A DNA stretch of 64,000 bases from Actinomycetes bacterium (GCA_021850325.1 JAJZMF010000045.1:1-64000); one strand, 5' to 3'; positions 35,854 to 45,352 are shown, numbered from the stretch's first letter. Notes: generated by a model from the letters alone, not told the origin. A program made the numbers and translations.

Positions 35854-37152
35854 TCAACGCCGCAGGTCGAGGACGATGACAGGCACCAGGACGTCTGGAC
35901 GGTGGACAGGCAGCTCGAGGGTCAGGGTGCCAGGGGGCAGGCCGCCGGGCTGCACGTTGAACGCCTCCTGTGCCGGGGCGATCTCCTCCCGCCTCACCTC
36001 CGAGCCGTCGTGGAGGAAGCGGGCCAGCTCGACCCGGCCCGCCAGTCCTGGCAGGTGCAGGTGACGGAACGGCCACGAGAAGACATGGAGGTAGAGCCGG
36101 TCACCCTTCATCGTGTAGCGGCAGTCAGGCGGCGGCGTGAAGGGGGCCGGCCCGCAGCCGTACACCGACGGGCTGTGGCGCCTCATCCACCCGCCGAGCT
36201 GGCGCAGGGTGGCCAGCGCCTGGTCGTCCAGCTCGCCCCGGCCGGTCGGGCCCACGTTGAGCAGCAGGTTCCCGTCCTTGGAGACCCCGTCCACCAGCAT
36301 CCTCACGATCATCTCCGGGGTCTTCCAGTCCAGGTTGTCCCGGTCGTAACCCCAGCTCCCGTTGAGCGTCTGGCACGCCTCCCACAGCCCGGCCCCGTCC
36401 CGGACCACCATGGGCGCGGATGGCTGGTACTGCTCAGGCGTGGCCACGTCCCCCTGGCCGGGCAGGTCGAGCCGGTCGTTCACCACGATGCCGGGCTGGA
36501 GCTGGCGGACCATGGCCAGGAGCTCCTCCGAGCCCCAGTCCTCCCGGCCCTTGTTGCCCCAGATCTCGGGCCTCTGGCGGGCAGGGTACGAGAAGTCGAA
36601 GAACATGTAGTCGACCCTGCCGTAGCCCGTCAGCAGTTCACGCACCTGGGCGTGGAGGTACTCGCGGTAGCGGGCGATGTCCCGGCCGGCCGCCGCGGCC
36701 TTGGCGGCCTCGTCGTCACGCTGGGGGTGGTAGCCGTCGATGGGGAAGTCCGGGTGGTGCCAGTCGAGGAGCGAGTGGTAGAAGCCGATCCGCAGGCCCT
36801 CGGAGCGGAAGGCGTCCACCATGGGCGCCAGCAGGTCGGCCCCGGCCGGGGTGCGGGTGGCCTTGTAGTCGGTCTGTTGCGAGTCCCACAGGCAGAAGCC
36901 GTCGTGGTGCTTGGTGGTCACCACGAAGTAGCGCATCCCTGCCTCCCTGGCCTCCCGGGCCCAGGCCCTGGGGTCGTAGAGGTCGGGCTCGAAGTGCCTG
37001 AAGTAGACGTCGTAGTCCTCGTCACTGGTGCGCTCGCGGTTCTTGACCCACTCGTGACGGGCCGCCACCGAGTAGAGGCCCCAGTGGACGAACAGCCCCA
37101 GGCGCGCCTCGCGCATCCAAGCCAGGTGCTCGGCCGGTCCTTGTACGCTCAT
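35854..37152 (-). CDS. GH29 alpha-L-fucosidase
   Basis: A 432-aa protein. The GH29 TIM barrel is clear: ARLGLFVHWGLYSV, GMRYFVVTTKHHDGFCLWDS, LRIGFYHSLLDWHHPDFP, GRVDYMFFDFSYP (nucleophile Asp in place of the usual WFDG context) and GNLLLNVGPTGRGELDD. It would release L-fucose from glycans. No signal peptide is present, so it is probably cytosolic and acts on imported oligosaccharides. ATG at 37152 has AGGAGGGG at good distance. The APH-like gene lies 29 bp upstream in the same operon. Confidence 0.93.
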   Translation of the reverse strand: MSVQGPAEHLAWMREARLGLFVHWGLYSVAARHEWVKNRERTSDEDYDVYFRHFEPDLYDPRAWAREAREAGMRYFVVTTKHHDGFCLWDSQQTDYKATRTPAGADLLAPMVDAFRSEGLRIGFYHSLLDWHHPDFPIDGYHPQRDDEAAKAAAAGRDIARYREYLHAQVRELLTGYGRVDYMFFDFSYPARQRPEIWGNKGREDWGSEELLAMVRQLQPGIVVNDRLDLPGQGDVATPEQYQPSAPMVVRDGAGLWEACQTLNGSWGYDRDNLDWKTPEMIVRMLVDGVSKDGNLLLNVGPTGRGELDDQALATLRQLGGWMRRHSPSVYGCGPAPFTPPPDCRYTMKGDRLYLHVFSWPFRHLHLPGLAGRVELARFLHDGSEVRREEIAPAQEAFNVQPGGLPPGTLTLELPVHRPDVLVPVIVLDLRR

Positions 37153-37181
37153 GTCCCCTCCTGTGGTCGTACCGAAGCGTC

Positions 37182-37949
37182 TCAAGCGACCCCGAGCGCC
37201 TCCCGCCAGAGACCGTACCTCCCTCCGGCGTAGCGGGCCGCTCCGGACCACAGCTCCCCGTGCCCGCGCTGGTACAGGCCCGCCCAGGGCTCCTCGCCCG
37301 AGAGGTGGCCCCGGTGGAGCAGCCGGTACATCGAGAGCGCCCGTTCGGCCAGCACCTCCACCAGGGCCAGCCGGCTCGGGCCGTCCAGGCCGTACCCGTC
37401 CACCAGGGCGCTCAGCCGGCCCGCCGCCTCGTCGTCCTCCAGCTCCCCCCAGGGGGCCAGGGGCACGAAGCCGAGGCAGGCCCAGGCCAGGTCCCAGCGC
37501 CGCGACCCCGGGCCGGCCCCGTCCCAGTCGATGAAGACGAGCCCGCCGGCACCCCTCACCAGGTTCCAGGGGGCGAGGTCGTGGTGGCATACCAGCTCCT
37601 CCCGGTCAGGGCGGACCGGGACGTCCCAGACAGCTCCCGGCGGGGGCACGAACCGCTCGGCTGCATCGTGGTACCCGCGGACCAGGCGTCCCACCTCCAC
37701 CAGGCCCGGACGGTCGATGTCCGAGGGCGCCGGGCCGGCGTGTCCCTCGACGTAGGAGAGCACCTGGCGGCCCTGGCCGTCGTAGCCCAGGAAGCGGGGA
37801 CATCCCTCGAACCCGACGTTCTCCAGGTGCACCAGCAGCGCCTCGACGGCCCTGGACGACGGCCCGGCAGGACGGCGCACCGTAGCGCCCACCCGCACCA
37901 CGCCGGCACCCACGTTGCCCCCCTGGAGCGGGACCTCCTCCTGCGTCAT
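37182..37949 (-). CDS. APH-family small-molecule kinase
   Basis: A 255-aa phosphotransferase with the catalytic loop LVCHHDLAPWNLV and metal motif LVFIDWDGAGPGSRRWDLAW, both intact. The N-lobe is short (about 85 residues), and the Lys of VAIK-type kinases is not obvious; VVRVGATVRRP may be its strand. It shares an operon with alpha-L-fucosidase, so its substrate could be a sugar or sugar-derived molecule, but this is inference. ATG at 37949. Confidence 0.85.
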   Translation of the reverse strand: MTQEEVPLQGGNVGAGVVRVGATVRRPAGPSSRAVEALLVHLENVGFEGCPRFLGYDGQGRQVLSYVEGHAGPAPSDIDRPGLVEVGRLVRGYHDAAERFVPPPGAVWDVPVRPDREELVCHHDLAPWNLVRGAGGLVFIDWDGAGPGSRRWDLAWACLGFVPLAPWGELEDDEAAGRLSALVDGYGLDGPSRLALVEVLAERALSMYRLLHRGHLSGEEPWAGLYQRGHGELWSGAARYAGGRYGLWREALGVA

Positions 37950-38045
37950 GCCGACAAGCTCCCTCAGACCGGTACCGGGCCAGGACCGGCCGTCACCGCG
38001 TGGCTGCCACAGCGGCCGCCGACCGGATGACGCGCTCCCCCACGG

Positions 38046-39077
38046 TCAACGCCCCCCGGCCGGCGCACCGGGCGCAGGGGCAGCGGCAACGGGGGCAACC
38101 TGGACCTTCACGCCCGTGCCACGCCTCACCCGCTCGACGGCCTCGGTGTAGGACGCCAGAGGGAGGACATCGCTCACGAGGTGGCCCAGGCCCAGGTCCA
38201 GGTTGGCCGCCAGCTCGCACGCCCGCTCGAAGCTGTGCAGCACCGCGATGGAGCCGTGGTAACGGGCCTCGTCACTGTAGAGGCGGTAGGGGCTGAAGGC
38301 GGCCGTCGCCGCAGCCGGTGCGACCCCGAACTGGTGGAAGGTCCCGCCCCGGGCCACGCGGGAGAGGGCGTCTTCGATGGCCTCGATGGACCCGGTGGCA
38401 TCGATGACCACCTCGTAGCGGGCGTCACCCAGGTCCTGGCCACTGCCCACGACCCTGGTGGCACCGAGGTGCAGGGCCAGCTCCCGCCGGGCGGCCCTGG
38501 GCTCCACCACGTCCACCGAGACGGCCCCCACCCGGGGGGCCAGGGCCACCAGCAGCAGGCCCATCGTCCCTGCGCCGTAGACCAGGAACCTGTCGGCCAA
38601 CCGGGGTGCGATGACGTCGTAGCCGTGCACGGCGCAGGAGAGGGGCTCCACCAGGGCGCCGATGGCCATGTCGAGGCCCCGGGGAAGGACCTGGGCCAGG
38701 TAGGCGGGCACGGCCACGAGCTCGGCACAGGCCCCGGGCAGGTTGATGCCGAGGGCGCGGAAGTCCTGGCACAGGTTGCCATGGCCCTGCCGGCACGGCC
38801 GGCACCGACCGCAGTAGATGTTCGGGTCGGCAGTGACCCGGTCCCCCACCGAGAGACCGGTGACGTCCCGGCCCGCTGCGACGACCTCACCGGCGAACTC
38901 GTGGCCGGGCACCACGGGGTAGGAGGCGAGGGAGAACTCCCCGTCCAGGATGTGCACGTCGGTCCCACAGATGCCGGCGGCGTGAACGGCGACCACGACC
39001 TCGTCTGCCGCCGGCACCGGGTCAGGGAGCTCCGTCACCCCGACGCGCCCGGGCTCCTCTATCACGACTGCACGCAC
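38046..39077 (-). CDS. zinc-dependent MDR alcohol/polyol dehydrogenase (copy 1)
   Basis: A 343-aa medium-chain dehydrogenase. Catalytic zinc ligands are in GICGTDVHIL and VPGHEFAGEVV; the structural zinc lobe CGRCRPCRQGHGNLC has all four Cys. The cofactor motif is VYGAGTMGLLLVAL. It belongs to the sorbitol/threonine/galactitol dehydrogenase group and oxidises a polyol or sugar. GTG at 39077 has AAGGAGG upstream. It is a tandem paralogue of the gene at 39153-40145 and lies 75 bp downstream of it. Its substrate is not set; a sugar of the fucose region is plausible. Confidence 0.9.
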   Translation of the reverse strand: MRAVVIEEPGRVGVTELPDPVPAADEVVVAVHAAGICGTDVHILDGEFSLASYPVVPGHEFAGEVVAAGRDVTGLSVGDRVTADPNIYCGRCRPCRQGHGNLCQDFRALGINLPGACAELVAVPAYLAQVLPRGLDMAIGALVEPLSCAVHGYDVIAPRLADRFLVYGAGTMGLLLVALAPRVGAVSVDVVEPRAARRELALHLGATRVVGSGQDLGDARYEVVIDATGSIEAIEDALSRVARGGTFHQFGVAPAAATAAFSPYRLYSDEARYHGSIAVLHSFERACELAANLDLGLGHLVSDVLPLASYTEAVERVRRGTGVKVQVAPVAAAPAPGAPAGGR

Positions 39078-39152
39078 GGGCGGGGCCTCCTTCCCGACGG
39101 CCGGACGGCCGGACGGTCCACGCGCACCCGAGCCTATGTGACGGCCCCCGGC

Positions 39153-40145
39153 TCAGGGAACGAGCTGGGTCTTGACCCCCTGCCCTGCCCGCACCTGGGC
39201 GATGGCCTCCCCGTAGGAGGCGAGCGGCAACGCCGGTGTGAGCAGTTCGCCCGTGCGCAGAGCACCGGCCGCCAGCAGCTGCAACGCCCGCCCGTAGCTG
39301 TGCAGCACCGCCATCGAGCCGATGACCGTCACCTCGTCGTTGTAGATCTGGAACGGGGACATGGAGACCCGGGCCTCACTCGGGGCCACGCCGAAGACCA
39401 TGAAGCGGCCACCGCGCCGCACCAGGGACAAGGCCTGCTCGATGGCTGCCGGTGCCCCGCTCGCATCGACCACCACACTGAAGCGGGAGCCGGCCAGGTC
39501 GTCCAACGACCCCGCCACGTCCGAGGCGCCGAGGCTGGTCGCCACCGCGAGACGCTGGGGCACGAGGTCGGCCACGGTCACCGACGACGCCCCCGCCCGC
39601 ACCAGCAGTTGCATGAGCAGGAGGCCCATCGTGCCCGCCCCCACCACGAGGACGTCCTCCCCCAGCACGGGGCCCAGTCGGTCGGTACCGTGCACGGCGC
39701 ACGAGACCGGTTCCACGAGCGCCGCCTCGGCCCAGGTCATCTCCGGGGGGATCCGGTAGGCGTTGGCGGCCGGCACGGCCACCAGCTCGGCGAACGCCCC
39801 GTCCACCGTGTCACCCACCGCGCCCCAGTTCTGGCACAGGTTGCCCCGGCCCTGCCGGCAGGCCTCGCAGTGCCCACAGAAAAGGGACGGGTCGACGGCG
39901 ACCCGGTCGCCCACCGAGAGCGCGCCACGGGCGTCCTCACCCACGGCCACCACCTCCCCGGCGAACTCGTGACCGGGGATGATCGGGTAGGGAGTGGGGG
40001 CGAACTCACCCTCCAGGATGTGCAGGTCGGTCCCACAGATCCCGCAGGCGCCGACCCTCACCACCACGCCGTCACGGGCCGGGGCAGGGTCGGGTGCCTC
40101 GGTGTACGCGAACTCACCCGGCTTGCTGACGACGATCGCTCTCAT
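39153..40145 (-). CDS. zinc-dependent MDR alcohol/polyol dehydrogenase (copy 2)
   Basis: A 330-aa enzyme aligned end to end with copy 1 (GICGTDLHILEGEF, PGHEFAGEVVAVGED, CGHCEACRQGRGNLC, VVGAGTMGLLLMQL), differing at many positions, so the duplication is old. Catalytic and structural zinc ligands are kept. It is the first gene of the pair and of a possible operon running to the fucosidase gene. ATG at 40145. Confidence 0.9.
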   Translation of the reverse strand: MRAIVVSKPGEFAYTEAPDPAPARDGVVVRVGACGICGTDLHILEGEFAPTPYPIIPGHEFAGEVVAVGEDARGALSVGDRVAVDPSLFCGHCEACRQGRGNLCQNWGAVGDTVDGAFAELVAVPAANAYRIPPEMTWAEAALVEPVSCAVHGTDRLGPVLGEDVLVVGAGTMGLLLMQLLVRAGASSVTVADLVPQRLAVATSLGASDVAGSLDDLAGSRFSVVVDASGAPAAIEQALSLVRRGGRFMVFGVAPSEARVSMSPFQIYNDEVTVIGSMAVLHSYGRALQLLAAGALRTGELLTPALPLASYGEAIAQVRAGQGVKTQLVP

Positions 40146-40348
40146 GTCCCTGGCCTCCCTCTCGGCTGTGGTCTCGCTGCGGGGCGTGCCGCTCCGGGCA
40201 CCCTGCTCACCTACCCAGAAGGCTGCCGGGCCGAGCGTAAGGCCGGGCCCGGGCAGCGATCAACCTGGGGCCCCACCGGCCGGGGGGTGAGCGGGGCGGC
40301 CAGCTGTCGTCCCCCCGCACGGCTAGTGGGCTCCGGGGGCACGCGCCG

Positions 40349-40395
40349 GGGCCCGGTGGGGGACGGCGGACCTGCCGCGCCAACCCACCGGGCCC
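40349..40395 (-). terminator. terminator-like hairpin after the Liv operon
   Basis: GGGCCCGGTGGG (40349-40360) pairs with CCCACCGGGCCC (40384-40395), a perfect 12-bp stem with a 23-nt loop that itself contains a smaller GC-rich stem. It begins 13 nt past the stop of the binding-protein gene on the minus strand, the expected place to end the Liv transcript before the dehydrogenase genes. Confidence 0.7.
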
Positions 40396-40407
40396 GGGCC
40401 CGACGGC

Positions 40408-41682
40408 TCAGTGCTCCATCGCCACCACTGAGGCGAGCTGGGCCGGGGAGACGATGCCGCGGGTGGTGTTGTTGAGCTTGGAGTCGAAGCCCACCATCTG
40501 GAACCCGCTGAACACGTTGTGGAACTTGTTGAAGTCGTCGTTACCCGAGGCGCCCTGGTAGTTGACCTTCTTGCCCTTTTGGACCAGGGCACGGCACGAG
40601 GCGTACGTGTAGCACATGGTCCCCGGGGGGTCGGAGACAGCCATCACGTCCTTGACCCAGACCTTGGGGTCCGTCGACTTGGCCATGGTCATGGCCAGGG
40701 CCGAGATCACGACCGAGTCGTACTCGTTGAAGGTGGTGGGCAGGATGGTCTTGGTATGCCACACCTTCTGGTACGTGTCGAGGAAGTGGTTGTACGCGGC
40801 ACCGGACGGCGAAGCCGGTAGGGCGGCGGTCAGCTCCTTGGCGGCCGTGGGGCCGAAAGCCTTGGCATAGGCTCCCTGAGGGGCCGACTGGAGGTCGTCC
40901 CCGATCCAGGGCACGTTCATGTAGCCCAACTGCTGGCCGTCACTGAAGAGGGTCGCCGCGCTCTGGCTGTCCATGGAGTCGAAGATCACCTGTGGCTTGT
41001 TGGCGAAGGCCTGGGTCAGCTCGGTGCTGTAGGAGGACTGGCCGGGTGTCAGGGTTATGTTGGCCTCGATCTTGCCCCCCAGGGCCTTGAAAGCCTTCGT
41101 CAGCGGTGGCACGAAGCCCTGTGAGTTGGCTGAGTTGTCGAAGATGAGCGATGCCGTCTTCCACCCGTGGTGGATGGCGAAGTACGCCATGGCAATGGCT
41201 TCGTTCGAGTCCGACGACGACGTCCGGAAGACGAACGGGTACTTCATGTTGTCCAGGGTGGTGAGCCCCCCCACCATGAAGTCGGCCACATCGTTGGGCT
41301 GGAACTGCCCGATCACCGCTTCGATGGTGGGCGAGAACGGGCCGACCACCACTGTCGGGTGGTCGAGCAGGAGCTTGCGGAACGCAGGCAGGGCGTCGAC
41401 CGAGTCGGCGGAGTCGTCGACGTAGGACGCCTTCAACTGGTGGCCGAGCACGCCACCGTTGTGGTTGATCTCGTAAACCCCCACGGCGACGCCGTGGGTA
41501 CCCCACTGGGACAGCAGCGACTTGGAGCCGGTGAAGGGGAACATGCCCCCTACCACGAGCGGCGCCGACGACGACGTGGCATGCGGGAGCGCGTGCGCCG
41601 ACGCTGCGCTCCCACTGGCAGCCACGAGGCCGGCAAGCGCCATACCAACCAGCGTGCTCCTACGCAGCCTGGTTGTCCTCAT
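40408..41682 (-). CDS. livK: branched-chain-amino-acid-type ABC substrate-binding protein
   Basis: A 424-aa Peripla_BP_6 protein. The signal peptide (STLVGMALAGLVAASGSAAS, cleavage after SAHA) has no lipobox Cys. The fold is shown by LVVGGMFPFTGSKSL, GVYEINHNGGVLGHQLK, VVVGPFSPTIEAVIGQ and FVFRTSSSDSNEAIAMAYF. These proteins bind branched-chain amino acids, amides, urea or small acids. ATG at 41682 has GAGGAGG. It is the last gene of the livH-M-G-F-K operon; having the binding protein last is less common. Confidence 0.88.
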   Translation of the reverse strand: MRTTRLRRSTLVGMALAGLVAASGSAASAHALPHATSSSAPLVVGGMFPFTGSKSLLSQWGTHGVAVGVYEINHNGGVLGHQLKASYVDDSADSVDALPAFRKLLLDHPTVVVGPFSPTIEAVIGQFQPNDVADFMVGGLTTLDNMKYPFVFRTSSSDSNEAIAMAYFAIHHGWKTASLIFDNSANSQGFVPPLTKAFKALGGKIEANITLTPGQSSYSTELTQAFANKPQVIFDSMDSQSAATLFSDGQQLGYMNVPWIGDDLQSAPQGAYAKAFGPTAAKELTAALPASPSGAAYNHFLDTYQKVWHTKTILPTTFNEYDSVVISALAMTMAKSTDPKVWVKDVMAVSDPPGTMCYTYASCRALVQKGKKVNYQGASGNDDFNKFHNVFSGFQMVGFDSKLNNTTRGIVSPAQLASVVAMEH

Positions 41683-41768
41683 ATACGTAACCTCCTCATT
41701 GTTGTTTGCGATAGCCGCGGCGAGGGCCCCGCCGCGTGAGGGGCTGCCCCTCCGGGCACTTGTGCCGC

Positions 41769-42473
41769 CTAGGAGCGGCCGAGGAATATCGACGGGAGGT
41801 CCAGGGCCGCGATCTCGGCCGCTGTGCCGTGGACGTGGTTCCTGCCGGCGACGAAGATGTGGACGAAGTCGGAGTGCCCGAGAGCACGCTCGACGTTCTG
41901 CTCGACCACGACTGCCGCGGTGTTCAGGTTCGAGATCCGTTCGATCTGGGCCCACACGACGTCGGTGTAAGCCGGGGACAGGCCGGCCGTGGGCTCGTCC
42001 AACAGGATCACGGTCGGGTCGACCATCAGCGCCCGGGCAATGGCCAGGAGGTTCTGCTGGCCGCCCGAGAGGAAGCCGGCCTTCTTGTCGACGGCCTTGG
42101 CCAGGTCGGTGAAGATGCTGAGCACCTCCCCCATCCGCGCCGTCGGGTCGGAGCGCGAGGCGAAGCCCCCGACCTCCAGGTTCTCGCGCACGGTGAGCCT
42201 CTTGAAGACGTTGTCGTTCTGGGGGACGTACACGAGGCCGTGGCCTGCTATGCGGTGACCGGGGACCTTCGTGATGTCCACGTCGTTGACCTTCACCTTC
42301 CCGGACATGGGCCGGAGGATCCCGATCAGGGACTTGACAAAGGTGGACTTGCCCGCTCCGTTCGGCCCGATGATCGTGGTGATGGTGCCCAGTTCGGCCG
42401 TGAGGGAGATCTCGTTGATGATGGGGGAACGGCCGTACCCTGCGGTCACGGCCTCAGCGGACAGTGCCGGCAT
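41769..42473 (-). CDS. livF: ABC transporter ATPase (LivF type)
   Basis: A 234-aa ATPase: Walker A GPNGAGKST, signature FLSGGQQNLLAIARALM, Walker B VILLDEPTAGLSP, H-loop region replaced by VVVEQNVERAL as in LivF proteins. It pairs with LivG and powers uptake through LivH/LivM. It overlaps the livG gene by 20 bp, giving translational coupling. Confidence 0.93.
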   Translation of the reverse strand: MPALSAEAVTAGYGRSPIINEISLTAELGTITTIIGPNGAGKSTFVKSLIGILRPMSGKVKVNDVDITKVPGHRIAGHGLVYVPQNDNVFKRLTVRENLEVGGFASRSDPTARMGEVLSIFTDLAKAVDKKAGFLSGGQQNLLAIARALMVDPTVILLDEPTAGLSPAYTDVVWAQIERISNLNTAAVVVEQNVERALGHSDFVHIFVAGRNHVHGTAAEIAALDLPSIFLGRS

Positions 42474-43278
42474 CTATCACCTCTCCCAGGTAGGCCCTGA
42501 CCACCTGCTCGTTCTGGCGCAGGTCGCTCAGGCGGCCCTCGGCCAACGTGCGGCCTTCGGCCAGCACGATCACGTGGTCGCATATCTTCTCGACGACGTT
42601 GAGGTTGTGCTCGATCATGAGCACTGTCACACCGTTGCGCTTGAGGTCGAGGATGTAACCGCCGATCCGCTCTATGAGCGCCGGGTTGACGCCCGCCATC
42701 GGCTCGTCCAGGAGCAGGATGCTGGGCGATGCCATCACGGCGCGGGATATCTCGAGCAGCTTCTTCTGCCCGCCCGACAGGTCACTGGCCCGGGAGTCAC
42801 GGAGCCGGTACAGGCCGTAGGTCTCGAGCAGGTCGAGAGCGCGCTCGATGTTGTCCCTCTCCTGACGGCGGACCAGGCCCGGTCGGAGGAAGATGTTCCA
42901 CAGGGCTTCGCCTGCCTGGTCCCTGGCCGCCACGAGGAGGTTCTCCAGGACGGTGAGGCCCCCCAGCTCCCTGGAGAGCTGGAAAGTCCGCATCAGGCCC
43001 ATGCGGGCGATGCGGTGGCTGGGCCAGTTCGTCACGTCGGTGCTGCCGATGAGCTCCTGCCCGCGGTCGCAGGTCATGGAACCCGAGAGGATGTTCACGA
43101 GCGTCGTCTTGCCCGCACCGTTGGGCCCGATCAGGGCCGTGACCAGACCACGGGGGACGGCGAAGCCGGCACCGTTGACAGCGTGGACCCCCTGGAAGGC
43201 CTTGGTGATGCCCTCACAACGCAGGGCGGCCTCCCTGGGCGCGGTCCCCGTGGTGCCGGTCGGGCCCACCGAGGTCAT
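42454..43278 (-). CDS. livG: ABC transporter ATPase (LivG type)
   Basis: A 274-aa ATPase: Walker A GPNGAGKTT, signature DLSGGQKKLLEISRAVM, Walker B ILLLDEPMAGVNP, and IEHNLNVVEKICDHVIVLAEG with the switch His. The N-terminal 20 residues are a variable tail. Its start overlaps the livM stop by 4 bp. Confidence 0.94.
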   Translation of the reverse strand: MTSVGPTGTTGTAPREAALRCEGITKAFQGVHAVNGAGFAVPRGLVTALIGPNGAGKTTLVNILSGSMTCDRGQELIGSTDVTNWPSHRIARMGLMRTFQLSRELGGLTVLENLLVAARDQAGEALWNIFLRPGLVRRQERDNIERALDLLETYGLYRLRDSRASDLSGGQKKLLEISRAVMASPSILLLDEPMAGVNPALIERIGGYILDLKRNGVTVLMIEHNLNVVEKICDHVIVLAEGRTLAEGRLSDLRQNEQVVRAYLGEVIDAGTVR

Positions 43279-44327
43279 CGGGCGCGGCCCCCGGCTCGGG
43301 CACCGGCCGGTGCCAGCGCGGCCACGTCCTCACCGACAAGGCCCCCGGGGCCGTCTGCCGGGCGTTCCCGCGCCCCCATCCGGGCTGCCTTGCGCACCCT
43401 TTCGGGCACGATGCCCTGCGGCCGGAACCACAACATCGCCATCAGGAGCGCCCCGACGACCACGGCGTCGAAGTACTCGATGAGGCCGGGGGCGCCCGGG
43501 ATGGCGGGCAAGAAGGCAGGCAAGTGGACCAAAAGGGTCTCGACGAGCAGCGAGCCCACGATCAAGCCGATGTTGTTGCCGACACCGCCCACGAGGATCA
43601 CGGCGAACACGACAAAGGTCTCACCGGGCAACCAGGCCGTCGGGTTGAACGAGCCACTGAACTGGATCAGCAGCCCGCCACCGATACCGGCGTAGAACGA
43701 CCCGATGATCATCGACTTGAGCTGCTGGCGGAACACGTCCTTGCCCAGTGCTGCCGCGACGACGTCGTCGTCGCGGATGGCCCTGAAGGTACGGCCGGCC
43801 GGAGAACGCGTCACCCGGCTCATGACGAACCACAGCAGGAGGGCGATCGCCCCGGTCACGCCGGCGAACACGGGGATGAAGGAGTTGGTGTTCAGGTGCA
43901 GGGCACCGGCAAACGGCTCGGGCACGTTGTAGAGGCCGTCCGCCCCGTTGAACAGCGGGACATAATTGTTGCTGATGTCGTAGAGGACGAGGGAGAGCGA
44001 GATGAGGACCATGGCCAGGTAGTCGGTCCGCAGCCGCCGTAGGGCGATCAGCGCCACGAGGACGGCGAAGGCGGACGCCGAGAGCCCGCCCAGCAGCAGG
44101 TTGACCGGGAACGGCAGGCTCAGCCCGAGGATGTAGTACTGGCCCGTGCCGGCGGAACTGGGGAGGCTCAGCACGCCGGTCATGTAGGCGCCGATGGCGA
44201 CGAAGCCGATATAGGCGAAGTTGAGGATCCCCGTCTCGCCGTACTGGATGTTGAGGCCCATGGCCAGGATGAAGTAGTCGAAGAAGAAGAAGACGAGGGT
44301 GAAGACGTAGTACCAGGTGCCGCTCAT
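43275..44327 (-). CDS. livM: branched-chain-type ABC permease (LivM)
   Basis: A 350-aa membrane protein, about eight to nine helices. Motifs typical of LivM: ETGILNFAYIGFVAIGAYMT, RDDDVVAAALGKDVFR (coupling region) and FAVILVGGVGNNIGLIVGSL. The C-terminal tail after VPERVRK is polar and Ala-rich. ATG at 44327; it lies 7 bp after livH and overlaps livG by 4 bp. Confidence 0.93.
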   Translation of the reverse strand: MSGTWYYVFTLVFFFFDYFILAMGLNIQYGETGILNFAYIGFVAIGAYMTGVLSLPSSAGTGQYYILGLSLPFPVNLLLGGLSASAFAVLVALIALRRLRTDYLAMVLISLSLVLYDISNNYVPLFNGADGLYNVPEPFAGALHLNTNSFIPVFAGVTGAIALLLWFVMSRVTRSPAGRTFRAIRDDDVVAAALGKDVFRQQLKSMIIGSFYAGIGGGLLIQFSGSFNPTAWLPGETFVVFAVILVGGVGNNIGLIVGSLLVETLLVHLPAFLPAIPGAPGLIEYFDAVVVGALLMAMLWFRPQGIVPERVRKAARMGARERPADGPGGLVGEDVAALAPAGARAGGRAR

Positions 44328-44334
44328 GGCGCGC

Positions 44335-45213
44335 TCAAGCCCTTCCCGGGCGGGCGAAGAGGCCGCTCGGCCGTACCAGCAGCGTGACTATGAGTATCAC
44401 GAACGCGATGTCGAGCTTGTAGGCCGGGTTTATGTAGGCGGCGGAGACCTCGGTTGCGAGGCCTATGAGCAGTGCCCCCGCCATGGCGCCGTAGATGCTC
44501 CCTACGCCTCCCACGATCACGGAAGCGAAGATCACGAAGAGGAACAGCTCGCCCGCTGCGGGGGTCAGGTTGCCCTCCGTGATGCCCAGGACACTGCCCG
44601 ACAGGCCGGCAAGCGACCCGGAGATGAACCAGGTGATGGTCGTTATCCGCTTGGTGTCGATCCCACTTGTCATGGCCAACGAGGTGTTGTCCGACATGGC
44701 TCGCATCGACTTGCCCAGCCGGGTCACCTTCAACAGGGTGTGCACGGCGAGCATCGTCACGACCGCTATGCCCATGACGATGATCTGCGAGGTGGTCAGG
44801 AGGACCGGGCCGAAGTGGTGGGCCCGGTCGAGCGACATGTTGAAGAAGCGAACGTCGGCACCCCATATCGAGTACTCGAGGTTCAACAGGACGAGCGACA
44901 GGCCGAAGGTGACGATGAGGACGTAGAAGGTCTTGTGGAACCGCCGGGCGAACGGGGCCAGGACAAAGTGGTTCAGGAGCACCGCCAGGGCACCCATCCC
45001 CAGGGACCCGATCACGGTCGCCACCCAGATGTCGAGGTGCAGGAGCTCGTTGTTGAGGGCGTAAGAGAAGTAGGCCCCCAGGGCCATGAAGTCGCCGTAG
45101 GCGAAGTTGATGTAGTTGGTGATCCCGAACTGCAGGCTGAGGCCCACGGCGGAGATGGCGAGCACCGAAGCCGTGACGAGCCCGAAGCCCACGGACAACC
45201 AGAAGAGCTGCAT
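44335..45213 (-). CDS. livH: branched-chain-type ABC permease (LivH)
   Basis: A 292-aa membrane protein. LSLQFGITNYINFAYGDFMA and IFASVIVGGVGSIYGAMAGA are diagnostic of LivH, and GKSMRAMSDNTSLAMTSGID is the coupling region. ATG at 45213 is chosen because the open frame above it runs antisense through the sensor kinase gene; AGGGG lies 6 bp upstream. First gene of the liv operon, divergent from the two-component system. Confidence 0.93.
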   Translation of the reverse strand: MQLFWLSVGFGLVTASVLAISAVGLSLQFGITNYINFAYGDFMALGAYFSYALNNELLHLDIWVATVIGSLGMGALAVLLNHFVLAPFARRFHKTFYVLIVTFGLSLVLLNLEYSIWGADVRFFNMSLDRAHHFGPVLLTTSQIIVMGIAVVTMLAVHTLLKVTRLGKSMRAMSDNTSLAMTSGIDTKRITTITWFISGSLAGLSGSVLGITEGNLTPAAGELFLFVIFASVIVGGVGSIYGAMAGALLIGLATEVSAAYINPAYKLDIAFVILIVTLLVRPSGLFARPGRA

Positions 45214-45352
45214 CCCTTGCCCCTGACCCCCTTCTACGGACGCGAACGCCAGCAGGACCAACGGGCCTGCTGGCCCGGCCCGACCGGCTTGCCCCCGCCG
45301 GCCGAGCACAAACCGTACACACGGCACTGTCCCCGTCCCCGCTTTGGGTACT

